37,814 nucleotides of DNA from JAXHUE01 sp034189655 (GTDB lineage Bacteria; Chloroflexota; Dehalococcoidia; E44-bin15). A model generated the notes under the pieces. The model saw only the letters and a list, made by a program, of their open reading frames with translations. It was not told where the DNA came from and made no database searches. This document shows, in pieces, positions 7,536-15,570 of the stretch (position 1 is the first letter of the stretch; each line of letters starts with the position of its first letter). Location of the stretch: positions 1 through 37,814 of the forward strand of contig JAXHUE010000018.1 in NCBI GenBank assembly GCA_034189655.1. The letters are read 5' to 3'. The position numbers were made by a program, and so were the translations under genes.

Positions 7536-8756
7536 ATGTGGGAGCAGATAAGGTCAAACCAGATCAGGTCGGCGATACTGGTAGCAGCAATGGGGGTGCT
7601 GCTGCTGGGGCTCGGCTATGTCCTGGGGATGACCTTCTTCGGCAGCGGCATCGGCGGCCTGGTCGTGGCCGTGCTTGTCTGGGCGGTGATGAACCTGGTG
7701 GCCTACTTCCAGGGGGACAGCATCCTGCTGGCGCTCTCCAGGGCGAGGAAGATCGGGCGGGACGACAACCCCCGCCTGTACAACGTGGTCGAGGAGATGA
7801 GGATCGCCTCGGGCCTTGAGCGGATGCCCGACATCTACATCATAGATGACCCGGCGTTAAATGCCTTCGCCACCGGCCGCGATGCCCAGCGGGCCTCTGT
7901 GGCCATCACCTCCGGTCTCCTGCAGCGGCTCAACCGCGACGAGCTCCAGGGGGTGATCGGACACGAGATGGCCCACATCAAGAACCGCGACGTGCTGCTC
8001 ATGTCGCTGTGCAGCGTCCTCCTGGGGACCATCGTCATCCTGGCCTGGTACTCCACGCGCCTGCTCTTCTTCAGCTCCGTGGCCGGCGGCAGGAGGGGCG
8101 GTGCCGGGGGGGGCGGTGGTGCCGGGCAGCTCATCATGCTGGCCGTGGGGCTGGCGCTCATCATACTGGCCCCCATCATCGCCCAGCTCATCTACTTCGC
8201 CATCTCCAGGAGGCGCGAGTACCTGGCCGACGCCTCCTCTGCCCTCTATACCCGCTACCCAGAGGGGCTGGCCTCGGCGCTGGAGAAGCTCTCCGCCTCG
8301 ACGGTACAGCTCAAGTCGGCCAACCAGGCGCTGGCCCCGATGTACATCATCAATCCCTTCCGCAAGAAGGGGATGGCGGCGAGCGACTTGACCAGCACCC
8401 ACCCCCCGATATCGGAGCGGGTACGCATCCTGCGCGCCATGGCCGGCGGCGCCTCTCTACGCGACTACGACAGCGCCTTTCGCCGCGTCCATGGCGGGGG
8501 CAAGGGGGCCTTCTCCCCTGCCGCCCTGGCCGCGGCCCCCGGTGCGGTGGCGTTGCGGGGGGCGGCCCCCGAGGAGGCACCGGCAGAGCTGGCCCAGGAC
8601 AAGGTAGAGCGCACTCGCGAGGTGCAGGACATGATGTGGCGGCTCAACAGCTACCGCACCATCGAGTGCAAGTGCGGCACCAAGCTGAAGGTACCGCCCA
8701 ACCTAAAGCGGCCCAACATCCAGTGCCCCCACTGCGGGCGCGTCCACCACTTCTAA
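7536..8756 (+). CDS. htpX: HtpX-like M48 membrane metalloprotease with C-terminal zinc ribbon
   Basis: A 406-residue integral membrane protease. Two N-terminal helices (about 11-60) are followed by the zinc site HEMAH (His143, Glu144, His147), two further hydrophobic helices flanking a glycine-rich loop (GGRRGGAGGGGGAG), and the third-ligand motif EYLADA. These match HtpX, which degrades damaged membrane proteins. Unlike classical HtpX (about 290 residues) this one has an extra 110 residues, ending in a ribbon with two cysteine pairs (CKCGTKL and CPHCGRVHHF). That ribbon could bind zinc and may be a regulatory or substrate-binding addition. Last gene of the operon; it converges on the minus-strand gene ending at 8896. 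Confidence 0.9.
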   Translation: MWEQIRSNQIRSAILVAAMGVLLLGLGYVLGMTFFGSGIGGLVVAVLVWAVMNLVAYFQGDSILLALSRARKIGRDDNPRLYNVVEEMRIASGLERMPDIYIIDDPALNAFATGRDAQRASVAITSGLLQRLNRDELQGVIGHEMAHIKNRDVLLMSLCSVLLGTIVILAWYSTRLLFFSSVAGGRRGGAGGGGGAGQLIMLAVGLALIILAPIIAQLIYFAISRRREYLADASSALYTRYPEGLASALEKLSASTVQLKSANQALAPMYIINPFRKKGMAASDLTSTHPPISERVRILRAMAGGASLRDYDSAFRRVHGGGKGAFSPAALAAAPGAVALRGAAPEEAPAELAQDKVERTREVQDMMWRLNSYRTIECKCGTKLKVPPNLKRPNIQCPHCGRVHHF

Positions 8757-8852
8757 GGCCCCGGACTGCCTGAGGCCAGTGTGCCTGCACCGTTATGTCA
8801 AGAGTTAGCCCTGTCGTCTGCACCATGGGCGAGGCGACGCCCTGCCCCGGTT

Positions 8853-8877
8853 GGGGGGCGACTGGAAGCCGCCCCCC
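8853..8877. terminator. GC hairpin between convergent genes
   Basis: GGGGGGCG (8853-8860) and CGCCCCCC (8870-8877) form an 8-bp perfect stem with a 9-nt loop. It lies between the stops of the htpX-like gene and the minus-strand CaiB/BaiF gene. No T-run follows on either strand, so it is at best a weak or factor-assisted terminator. Confidence 0.4.
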
Positions 8878-8895
8878 GGAGACGCACCGCCCTCT

Positions 8896-10092
8896 CTAGG
8901 CCACCGCGCCGCTTGACTTTAAGCCCGCTATCTCGTCTGAGCTGTAGCCCAGGGCGGCCAGTATCTCGTCGCTGTGCTGGCCCGGCGTAGGGGCGAAGCT
9001 CCTCACCGCGCCCGGCGTATCGGAGAGCTTTATCGAGATGCCCACCTGCCTCACCTTGCCCAGCGTGGGGTGGTCCAGCTCGACCATCATCTTGCGGTGG
9101 AGCACCTGCGGGTCCTGGAACACCTCGTCCACGCCCAGCACCGGGGCGGCGCAGGTATCGGTCTGCTTGAAGAGCTCGAACCACTCGTCCCTGGTCCTGG
9201 TGAGGAATATCTTCTGGAACTCCGCCTGTATCTCCTTGTGCTTCTCGCGGTCGGCCCACTGGAACTGTACCAGGTCCTCCCGCCCCAGCGTCTTGCACAG
9301 GTTCTCGTAGAACCAGGGCTCGATGGCGCCCAGGCTTATGTACTTGCCGTCCTTGGTCTGGTAGAGGCCGTAGAAGGGCATGCCCTGGAGGAAGCCGAGC
9401 AGGCTGCCCAGGCCCGGCACCTCTCCGCTGGAGAAGTAGTGCGACGCCTCGGTGTGCATCAGGGAGACCACGCCGTCGAGCATGGCGACGTCGACGTGCT
9501 GGCCCCTGCCGGTGCGCTGCCGTGCTACCAGCGCGGTGAGGATGCCGATGGCGGCCTGCATACCCCCCGCCGAGTAGTCGGCGATGATGTTGGTGGGCAC
9601 CACCGGCCTGCCGCCGGGCTCCCCGGTGATCCCCTGGAAGCCGCCTATGGAGAGGTAGTTTATGTCGTGGCCTGCCATCTCGCGGTAGGGGCCGTTCTGG
9701 CCGTAGCCGGTGAGCGAGCAGTAGACCACACTGGGGTTCATGGCGCTTATGGTCTCGTAGTCGACGCCGAGCCGCGCGGCCACCCCGGGGCGGAACTCCT
9801 CGACCAGGACGTCGGCGTCCCGGGCCAGGCGGTAGAAGACATCGCGGGCCTGGGGTATCTTCAGGTTTAAGGTGATGCTCCTCTTGTTGCGCCCCTCCGG
9901 GTTGAAGGCCCGCCGCCGCTCCTCGTCTCTCGCCGACTGGGGCAGGAGCGCCATCGCCGCCCGGCCGCCGCCGGGCTCGACCTTGATGACGTCCGCGCCC
10001 ATGTCGGCCAGGAACATGGTGCAGTACGGTCCCGGCGCCAGGCGCGTCATGTCGACCACCTTGATCCCTTCCAGTGCCATGGTAGTGCCCAT
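8896..10092 (-). CDS. CaiB/BaiF-family protein, alpha-methylacyl-CoA racemase-like
   Basis: A 398-residue member of the type III CoA-transferase fold (start GIKVVDMTRLAPGPYCTMFLAD; MGADVIKVEPGG; RNKRSITLNL). Two residues point to the racemase branch: His142 in GHDINYL and Asp172 in IADYSAGG. They are 30 residues apart, the same spacing as the catalytic His126/Asp156 pair of mycobacterial alpha-methylacyl-CoA racemase. Asp172 also falls close to the position of the covalent Asp of true CoA-transferases, so transferase activity is not excluded. The ATG at 10092 has GGGAGG 9 nt upstream; a second ATG at 10080 is possible. It lies 84 bp downstream of an acyl-CoA dehydrogenase gene on the same strand, which suggests breakdown of branched or other acyl-CoA substrates. 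Confidence 0.85.
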   Translation of the reverse strand: MGTTMALEGIKVVDMTRLAPGPYCTMFLADMGADVIKVEPGGGRAAMALLPQSARDEERRRAFNPEGRNKRSITLNLKIPQARDVFYRLARDADVLVEEFRPGVAARLGVDYETISAMNPSVVYCSLTGYGQNGPYREMAGHDINYLSIGGFQGITGEPGGRPVVPTNIIADYSAGGMQAAIGILTALVARQRTGRGQHVDVAMLDGVVSLMHTEASHYFSSGEVPGLGSLLGFLQGMPFYGLYQTKDGKYISLGAIEPWFYENLCKTLGREDLVQFQWADREKHKEIQAEFQKIFLTRTRDEWFELFKQTDTCAAPVLGVDEVFQDPQVLHRKMMVELDHPTLGKVRQVGISIKLSDTPGAVRSFAPTPGQHSDEILAALGYSSDEIAGLKSSGAVA

Positions 10093-10176
10093 ACTCGATA
10101 ACCTCCCTTGGCAGTATCGTTCGGCCGGCCTGGGCAGGCGGCGGTGCGGTCTCTGCCGTGCCCGGCCCCTCGCAAG

Positions 10177-11343
10177 CTACTGGTTGATCATAGAGGGGAC
10201 ATCGAGCAGCTTCCGTGCCGCCAGGTAGTGAAGGATCTCGTTGGCTCCCTCGTAGATGCGGCAGCCCCGCTGGTCGCGCCATATCCTCTCCATGGGGAAG
10301 TCGTTGGTGTAGCCGTGGCCGCCGTATATCTGGATAACGCGGTCGGACACGCGCTGTCCCAGCTCCGACCCCATGACCTTGCACATGCCGGCCTCGGCGA
10401 GCACGTCCTCGCCCTGGTCCAGCCGCCACGCCGTGTTGTGGAGGAAGAGCCTGGTGCTCAGTATCTCGGCCCAGGAGTCCACGACCATCCACTGGATGGC
10501 CTGTCGATAAGAGAGCGGCTTGCCGAAGGTCACCCTTTCCTTGGCCCAGTTGATGCCCAGCTCGAAGCAGCGCTGGGCGCCGCCCACGCCCCACGCCGCC
10601 ACCCTGAGGCGTGGCACCACGATCATCCGCATCCACCCCGCCATCCCCCCTCCCGGCGCGCCGGCGCGGTTGGCATCGGGGACGATGCAGTCGTCGAAGT
10701 AGATCTCGTACTGGGTGAGCCCACGGTTCCCCAGCGTCTTCTGCTCGCGGCCTATCTTCAGGCCGGGCTGGTCCTTATCGACGAAGAACTGGGTCACCCC
10801 GCCGCGGGGCTTGTCGAGCGCGGTGCGCGCCGCGAGCATGAAGAAGTCGGCGAAGTCGGCACCGCTTATAAAGGTCTTGGAGCCGTTTATCACCCAGTTG
10901 TCGCCGTCCTTCTTCGCCGTGGTGAGCATTGCCGACTGGTCTGAGCCGCCGGTGGTGGGCTCGGTGAAGGCCCCGGCGAAGAACTTCTCCCCCCTGATGT
11001 GGGGGAGCAGGTACTGCTCCTTCAGGTAGTCAGATGCCGAGTCCAGGTCGGACAGAGAGCCGTTCAGGAAGAACAGGGCGAACACCAAGGGGCCTTTGCC
11101 GAACTCCTCGGAGAGCATCACGTTGCATATGGTGCTCTGTATGCCGCCTCCCCCCCACTTCTCCGGGACGAAGGGGGCCCACAGGCCCAGCTCCACTGCC
11201 TGTGCCACCAGCCGGCGCCACTCGTCCATGGGGACGCGGTCGGTCTCGTCGATCTCCTTCTCCAGGGGGTAAATCTCGTCCTCCATGAACCTGCGTGCCA
11301 TCTGTTGCATCATCTTGTACTCGTCGGGAATGGTGAAATCCAT
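10177..11343 (-). CDS. Acyl-CoA dehydrogenase
   Basis: A 388-residue FAD enzyme of the acyl-CoA dehydrogenase family, introducing a 2,3 double bond in an acyl-CoA and passing electrons to an electron-transfer flavoprotein. Visible: N-terminal helical domain (MDFTIPDEYKMMQQMARRF), the FAD/substrate motif AFTEPTTGGSD with WVINGSKTFISGA, the ERVTFGKPLSYRQAIQWM helix, and the C-terminal QIYGGHGYTNDFPMERIWRD followed by RIYEGANEI, where the Glu is the likely catalytic base. Start ATG at 11343 has AAGGGGG just ahead; an upstream extension to 11409 is open but carries no family similarity. It is the first gene of a two-gene unit with the racemase-like protein. The substrate cannot be told from sequence. 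Confidence 0.93.
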   Translation of the reverse strand: MDFTIPDEYKMMQQMARRFMEDEIYPLEKEIDETDRVPMDEWRRLVAQAVELGLWAPFVPEKWGGGGIQSTICNVMLSEEFGKGPLVFALFFLNGSLSDLDSASDYLKEQYLLPHIRGEKFFAGAFTEPTTGGSDQSAMLTTAKKDGDNWVINGSKTFISGADFADFFMLAARTALDKPRGGVTQFFVDKDQPGLKIGREQKTLGNRGLTQYEIYFDDCIVPDANRAGAPGGGMAGWMRMIVVPRLRVAAWGVGGAQRCFELGINWAKERVTFGKPLSYRQAIQWMVVDSWAEILSTRLFLHNTAWRLDQGEDVLAEAGMCKVMGSELGQRVSDRVIQIYGGHGYTNDFPMERIWRDQRGCRIYEGANEILHYLAARKLLDVPSMINQ

Positions 11344-11463
11344 CTTTTCCCCCTTCTCATTTTTTCGGTATCTGGCTTTCTGGTCTCCCCGTCCTTGCGT
11401 GTTGCACACTGTTATCGCGAGATTGACTGTCTCCTTTCCGGGCCCGGCTGAGAAGCGGGCGGC

Positions 11464-11490
11464 GGGCCTCGCCGGTCTGGGGCGAGGCCC
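11464..11490 (-). terminator. Hairpin directly after rpiB
   Basis: GGGCCTCGCC (11464-11473) and GGCGAGGCCC (11481-11490) form a perfect 10-bp stem with a 7-nt loop, starting 2 bp beyond the rpiB stop codon. There is no T-run on the minus strand, so it may act as an mRNA 3' end stabiliser or a Rho-assisted terminator. The rest of 11344-11492 should hold the acyl-CoA dehydrogenase promoter, but no convincing boxes were found. Confidence 0.5.
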
Positions 11491-11492
11491 CT

Positions 11493-11969
11493 TTAGCGTT
11501 TCTCCGCCCCTCCCCCGCAGGCACTACGCTCTATGGCCATGACCTTCTCCAGGCGGCGGCGGTGCCGCTCCTCGCCGCTATAGCGGGCATTCAAGAAGGC
11601 GAGCACCAGCTCAGCGGCGAGCTCCTCCCCCACCACGCGTGCCCCCAGGCACATGACGTTCATGTCGTCGTGCTCCACCCCCTGGTGTGCCGAGTAGGTA
11701 TCGTGGCACAGGCAGGCCCGTATGCCGGGCACCTTGTTGGCGGCGATGCAGGCGCCGACGCCGCTGCCACATATTATGATGCCGCGGTGGGCCCGCCCCG
11801 ATGCCACCTCGCGGGCCACTGCCTCGGCGAAGTCGGGGTAGTCGTCGTCGGGGTCGAGGCTGTGGGCCCCGACGTCTGCTACCTGGAACCGCTCGCGCAG
11901 CAGCGCGAGCAGCCGCTCTTTGAGCAGGAGGCCGCCGTGGTCGGCCCCCACTGCCACGTGTAGCCTCAT
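11493..11969 (-). CDS. rpiB: Ribose-5-phosphate isomerase B
   Basis: A 158-residue RpiB/LacAB isomerase that interconverts ribose 5-phosphate and ribulose 5-phosphate in the non-oxidative pentose phosphate pathway. Motifs: VAVGADHGGLLLKE at the N-terminus (Asp and His of the substrate site); DYPDFAEAVA; and GIIICGSGVGACIAANKVPGIRA with the catalytic Cys; then HDDMNVMCLGARVVG. The length is usual for the family. The C-terminal tail (CGGGAEKR) has no known role. It follows pyk by 42 bp on the same strand, so both are probably cotranscribed. Confidence 0.95.
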   Translation of the reverse strand: MRLHVAVGADHGGLLLKERLLALLRERFQVADVGAHSLDPDDDYPDFAEAVAREVASGRAHRGIIICGSGVGACIAANKVPGIRACLCHDTYSAHQGVEHDDMNVMCLGARVVGEELAAELVLAFLNARYSGEERHRRRLEKVMAIERSACGGGAEKR

Positions 11970-12011
11970 CTGCCCCTCCTGATACAGAAGTCCAGGGCTG
12001 GTGGCCCCCTC

Positions 12012-13445
12012 CTAGGGGACCCGCTCCACCTTGAGCAGGTTGGTGGTGCCGGCGATGCCGATGGGGAGTCCCCCCGTGATCACCACCAGGTCTCCAGGCC
12101 TGGCGATGCCCAGCTCCCTGGGCAGCGTGGCCCCCAGGGCGAACATCTCCTCGATAGAAGAAGGTTGACCCATGGAGAGGGCGCGCACCCCCCAGCAGAG
12201 CAGGAGCCTCCTGCCCACGTGTTCGTTGGGGGTCACCGCCAGGATCGGGGCCTGGGGCCGGTACTTGGAGACCCGCTGCGCCGTGCTCCCAGAGTAGGTG
12301 AAGGCCACGATGGCCGCCGCCCCAAGCTGGCTCGCAGTGTGACACGCCGTGTAGCTTATGGCCTCGTCGGTGTGGGGCTTGAGCCCCTGCCCGCGCTCGG
12401 AGAGGAGCTGCGGATAGGGGAGCGCCCGCTCTGTGGTGAGCGCCACCCGTGCCATCATGCGCACCGCCGCGATGGGGTAGCTGCCTATGGAGGTCTCGCT
12501 GGAGAGCATGACGGCATCGGTGCCGTCGAAGATGGCGTTGGCCACGTCTGTCACCTCGGCCCGGGAAGGGCTCGCCGCCTTCACCATGGACTCCAGCATC
12601 TGTGTGGCCGTGATCACCGGCTTACCTGCCCGGTTGCACTTCTCTATGAGCCCCTTCTGTACGATGGGCACCTGGTCGAGGGGGATGTCCACCCCGAGGT
12701 CTCCCCGCGCCACCATGATGCCGTCGCTGGCCTCGAGGACGCGTGCGAAATCGGAGAGCGCCGCTCTGCGCTCTATCTTGGATATGATGGGGATGTGGGC
12801 GTCTCCCTGGTGCAGGACCTCCCTCGCCTGCTCCACGTCCTGGGCGCTGCTCACAAAGGAGAGGGCGACGAAGTCGGGCCCCTGCTCTGCGGCGAACGCG
12901 ATGTGGCCTTTGAGCTGCTCGGTGACGAAGGGGCCGATGCTGCGCATCCCGGGCACGGCGATGCCGCGGCCTGATGTCAGCGTGCCGCCCACCACCACCG
13001 TGCACAGGACGTCTCCCCCCTGGAGTGCCTTGACCTTGAGCTCCATGGCGCCGTCGTCGAGGAGGACGGTGTCGCCCGGCTTCACCCCCTGGGAGAGGGT
13101 GTCCAGGTTGATGGGGACCTCCCTGCGCTCTCCCGATGCCTGTCTGGGGGTCAGCGTGAGCAGGGCGCCCTTTTTCAGGGTCACAGGCTCGGCGAGCCTC
13201 CCCACCCGGTACTTCGGCCCGGGCAGGTCCATGAGTATGGCGACGGGCACCCCCAGCCTCTGCGATACGCGCCTGATGGTCTCTGCGTACCTGGAGTGCT
13301 CCTGCAAGGTGCCGTGGGACAGGTTTAAGCGGGCGACGCCCATGCCTGCCCTGATGAGCCGCTCCACCATGCGGGGTGAGCACGTGGCCGGCCCGATGGT
13401 GCACACTATCTTGGTTCGCGTCCGGAAATGGCCGCTCTGTCGCAT
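12012..13445 (-). CDS. pyk: Pyruvate kinase
   Basis: A 477-residue enzyme forming pyruvate and ATP from phosphoenolpyruvate and ADP. Visible: TKIVCTIGPATCSP at the N-terminus, ARLNLSHGT, DLPGPKYRVG and LLDDGAMELKV of the B domain, PIISKIER with the catalytic Lys, the signature MVARGDLGVDIPLDQVPIVQKG, then GKPVITATQMLESM, and a C-terminal domain at about 340-477 (IVAFTYSGSTAQRVSKYRP). Length matches the family. The start is uncertain: ATG at 13445 gives the expected N-terminus, but GGGAG is directly adjacent to it; a TTG some 12 codons upstream remains possible. The promoter lies at 13561-13589. It is followed by rpiB. Confidence 0.96.
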   Translation of the reverse strand: MRQSGHFRTRTKIVCTIGPATCSPRMVERLIRAGMGVARLNLSHGTLQEHSRYAETIRRVSQRLGVPVAILMDLPGPKYRVGRLAEPVTLKKGALLTLTPRQASGERREVPINLDTLSQGVKPGDTVLLDDGAMELKVKALQGGDVLCTVVVGGTLTSGRGIAVPGMRSIGPFVTEQLKGHIAFAAEQGPDFVALSFVSSAQDVEQAREVLHQGDAHIPIISKIERRAALSDFARVLEASDGIMVARGDLGVDIPLDQVPIVQKGLIEKCNRAGKPVITATQMLESMVKAASPSRAEVTDVANAIFDGTDAVMLSSETSIGSYPIAAVRMMARVALTTERALPYPQLLSERGQGLKPHTDEAISYTACHTASQLGAAAIVAFTYSGSTAQRVSKYRPQAPILAVTPNEHVGRRLLLCWGVRALSMGQPSSIEEMFALGATLPRELGIARPGDLVVITGGLPIGIAGTTNLLKVERVP

Positions 13446-13470
13446 CTCCCAAAGCGCCCTGCTCAAGTGC

Positions 13471-13502
13471 GGCCTGCCCCCTCTTGAGCCAGAGGGGAGG
13501 CC
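13471..13502 (-). promoter_or_regulatory. Hairpin in the pyk mRNA leader
   Basis: CCCCTCT (13478-13484) and AGAGGGG (13491-13497) pair around a 6-nt loop, extended by outer GGCC/GGCC arms (13471-13474 and 13499-13502). The structure lies about 25 nt before the pyk start within a predicted leader of about 110 nt. It may affect translation or mRNA stability. It does not match a riboswitch class I recognise. Confidence 0.35.
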
Positions 13503-13560
13503 GTGCCCGGCAGCCCTTTCAAAGGGGGGCCCCGTGGCCTGACGAGGCACCCGCCCCCCT

Positions 13561-13589
13561 ATTCTATTGGCTCGGTGGCCTCTTGTCGA
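13561..13589 (-). promoter_or_regulatory. Sigma70 promoter for pyk-rpiB
   Basis: On the minus strand, TCGACA (13589-13584) and TAGAAT (13566-13561) are spaced by 17 bp, each matching the consensus at 5 of 6 positions. The start would be near 13554. Confidence 0.6.
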
Positions 13590-13643
13590 GGGCTGTGGCG
13601 GTAAGCCCTTTGCCGGGCCCCGCTACGCACCGGGACGCGGGCA

Positions 13644-13714
13644 TTAACTGGATTGTAACCCCATTGTAACGCGCCCTTTAACCTGTCCGTGCTGGCTGTA
13701 ACCTGTTCTTTACC
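13644..13714 (+). promoter_or_regulatory. Direct-repeat operator array, Pho-box-like
   Basis: The core TAAC, usually in TTAAC or TGTAAC context, recurs at 13645, 13656, 13667, 13679 and 13699, with TACC at 13711. Steps are 11, 11, 12, 20 and 12 bp. Repeats in helical phase are what PhoB/PhoP and other OmpR-type regulators bind. The array ends about 60 bp before the GTG at 13772 and lies between this gene and the divergent pyk promoter, so it may control either. The candidate binder is an OmpR-type regulator such as the one at 3964, or a PhoP homologue elsewhere in the genome. Confidence 0.55.
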
Positions 13715-13771
13715 TGGTACGTGTACGATGATAGCTACAGGTCGAATGCTGCTGTGCGTGGAGATGCTATC

Positions 13772-14029
13772 GTGAAAAAGGTTCTGGTCGTCGGGGTGCT
13801 CATCGGCATGGTCATCGGCGGCCTGCTCGTGGCGGGGCCGCTCTACCCCATCGCGACGCAGGCCCAGGCGGGCGATGCCAGCCTCGCCGCCCTGCTCCCC
13901 GACATCGAGAAGATCTACCAGGAGGCCCTGCTCTCTCCCTTGAACCAGGTGGAGGGCGAGATCGAGGACGAGGACATCGCCCGGTACTACCACCACCTGC
14001 TGGAGAGCTGCGAGCTGGATACGCCGTAG
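13772..14029 (+). CDS. Small exported protein of unknown function
   Basis: An 85-residue protein starting MKKVLVVGVLIGMVIGGLLVAG, a basic N-end with a hydrophobic helix, then YPIATQAQAGDAS, where a signal-peptidase cut after an AQA-type site is plausible. The mature part (about 50 residues) is acidic and helical and contains one Cys near the C-terminus (LLESCELDTP). No family was recognised. GTG at 13772 is preferred as the start because GGAGA lies 7 nt upstream; the frame is open further upstream, but that extension would place the hydrophobic segment internally. It is preceded by the Pho-box-like array, which suggests regulated expression. Confidence 0.65.
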   Translation: MKKVLVVGVLIGMVIGGLLVAGPLYPIATQAQAGDASLAALLPDIEKIYQEALLSPLNQVEGEIEDEDIARYYHHLLESCELDTP

Positions 14030-14096
14030 GCAGGCCCCGTCTGTATCTCGTGTCGCCGCGCCCCGCTCCTGGTAGAGGGCAGATGCCCTGGTGAGA

Positions 14097-14120
14097 CCCC
14101 TTGCGTGAGGGGCCCCTTTT
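14097..14120 (+). terminator. Weak terminator-like hairpin after the small exported gene
   Basis: CCCCT (14097-14101) pairs with AGGGG (14108-14112) and is followed by CCCC and TTTT. The stem is short, so this is a low-confidence call. Confidence 0.3.
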
Positions 14121-14207
14121 CCCCCCTGCCGTCTTTGTAGTGGCCCGGGCGTAAAACCCGCTACCATTCACTTGCCCAGGAGTCCCCAGGAGGCTACGCA
14201 TAGAAGG

Positions 14208-14237
14208 CGGTGGGGGGCACGCGTGTACCCCCCACCG
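14208..14237. terminator. Strong hairpin between convergent transcription units
   Basis: CGGTGGGGGG (14208-14217) and CCCCCCACCG (14228-14237) form a perfect 10-bp stem with a 10-nt loop. On the plus strand a T6 run (14247-14252) follows after 9 nt. On the minus strand it comes just after the CoA-transferase gene stop. It probably serves both directions. Confidence 0.55.
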
Positions 14238-14269
14238 TCCGACACGTTTTTTACCTGGGCCTGGCCCTT

Positions 14270-15550
14270 CTAGAGCAGGCTCTTGAACTCCCCGACGTCG
14301 GCCTCGGTGGTGATAGTCCCGTCTATCAGCAGGTCTGCGATATCGTCGTCGCTGTAGCCCAGGACATCCTTGAAGACGTACTCGTTATCCTCGCCCAGGC
14401 ACGGCGCCGACTTCCATATGTAGTTTGGGGTCTTGGAGAGCTGGTAGGCCGGGGCGTTGAATGCCATGGTGCCGATGACCTTGTGCTCTAAGAACCGGTA
14501 GTGCTGGCGCTCTTTAAGCTGGGGGTCGGCGAAGAGGTCTTCACAGGTCTGCACCACCCCTGCCGGCACCCCGGCCTCCTGCATCATGGCCATGACCTGG
14601 TAGTCGGTGTAGTCCCCGGTCCAGTCCGCGATGAGGGCTTCCAGCTCGTCCTCGTTCTGCTTCCGGGCGGGGAGGGTGGCGAAGCGCGGGTCGTCCCTCC
14701 ACTCCGGGTGCCCGACGGCGGCGCAGAAGGCGCGCCACTCCTCGTCGCTGGTCACCTCGATGGATATCCAGCGGTCGAGCCCGCGGCAGGGGAAGGCGCC
14801 GCACGGGGCGTGGTACGGGTCGCGGTTTCCCGTGCGCTCGGCTATGCGGCCGTTGGCCAGGTAGTCCAGGATGGACGGTGACAGGAAGGTGGCCCCGCAC
14901 TCCGCCTGCCCGGCATCGATGTACATCCCCTTTCCCGTGCGCTTGCGGTAGAGCAGTGCGGCGACCACGCTGGTTATGATGTAGAAGGGGGCGATGAAGT
15001 CGCTGTGGTTGTTGAACAGGAGGTTGGGCGGCTGGTCCTGGTAGCCGGTGACCTGGGAGAAGCCGCCGATGGCGACGCCGAACATGCCGTACGCCCCGTA
15101 GGTGGAGTGGGGGCCGTACTGGCCCATCTGGCACGTGGAGTAGTAGATGATGTCCGGGTTCCACTGCACCACGGTGTCGTAGTCCAGCCCCAGCTTCTTC
15201 ATAGAGCCAGCGGCGAAGGACTCGCCGACGACATCGGCCCACATGATGGCCCTCTTGGCGATCTCGATCCCCCTGGGCATGGAGAGGTCTACGCTCAGGC
15301 TGAACTTCTGCGTATTGTATGCCATGCCGAAGGCAGAGCGATCGACGCCGGGGATGAAGTCGCGGTAGGGGAAGGCGTACCTCAGGCTGTCGGGCCGGCG
15401 GTGGCTCTCGAAGCGGATGACCGTGGCCCCGTGCTCCGCCAGCTCCCTGCCTATCTGGGGGCCGACGCCGACCCAGGTGAAGTCGCACACCTTCAGGCCC
15501 TCGAATATCTGCCTGGTGGGTGCCTTGGGTATAGAGCTCTGTTCCGTCAT
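14270..15550 (-). CDS. CaiB/BaiF type III CoA-transferase, Asp-containing member of a pair
   Basis: A 426-residue CoA-transferase-fold protein. Visible: IFEGLKVCDFTWVGVGPQIGRELAEHGATVIRFES near the N-terminus, YNTQKFSLSVDL, DVVGESFAAGSMKKLGLDY, and NHSDFIAPFYIIT followed by YRKRTGKGMYID. The Asp in NHSDF is 25 residues ahead of the position after GKG, as is the covalent Asp169 of formyl-CoA transferase, so catalysis by an aspartyl-CoA anhydride is plausible. The neighbour 20 bp upstream (15571-16863) is a homologue without this Asp. The pair recalls two-subunit type III transferases such as succinyl-CoA:benzylsuccinate CoA-transferase (BbsEF); the actual acid substrate is unknown. Start ATG 15550 is preceded by a GAGG-rich stretch. 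Confidence 0.88.
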   Translation of the reverse strand: MTEQSSIPKAPTRQIFEGLKVCDFTWVGVGPQIGRELAEHGATVIRFESHRRPDSLRYAFPYRDFIPGVDRSAFGMAYNTQKFSLSVDLSMPRGIEIAKRAIMWADVVGESFAAGSMKKLGLDYDTVVQWNPDIIYYSTCQMGQYGPHSTYGAYGMFGVAIGGFSQVTGYQDQPPNLLFNNHSDFIAPFYIITSVVAALLYRKRTGKGMYIDAGQAECGATFLSPSILDYLANGRIAERTGNRDPYHAPCGAFPCRGLDRWISIEVTSDEEWRAFCAAVGHPEWRDDPRFATLPARKQNEDELEALIADWTGDYTDYQVMAMMQEAGVPAGVVQTCEDLFADPQLKERQHYRFLEHKVIGTMAFNAPAYQLSKTPNYIWKSAPCLGEDNEYVFKDVLGYSDDDIADLLIDGTITTEADVGEFKSLL

Positions 15551-15570
15551 CTCGCGCACCTCGCCTCTCG

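Noticed and set aside
14091..14110. Another CRP-type site (GTGAGAC)
   Set aside because: The right half-site TCRCA is missing and it lies downstream of a gene, in a hairpin region.
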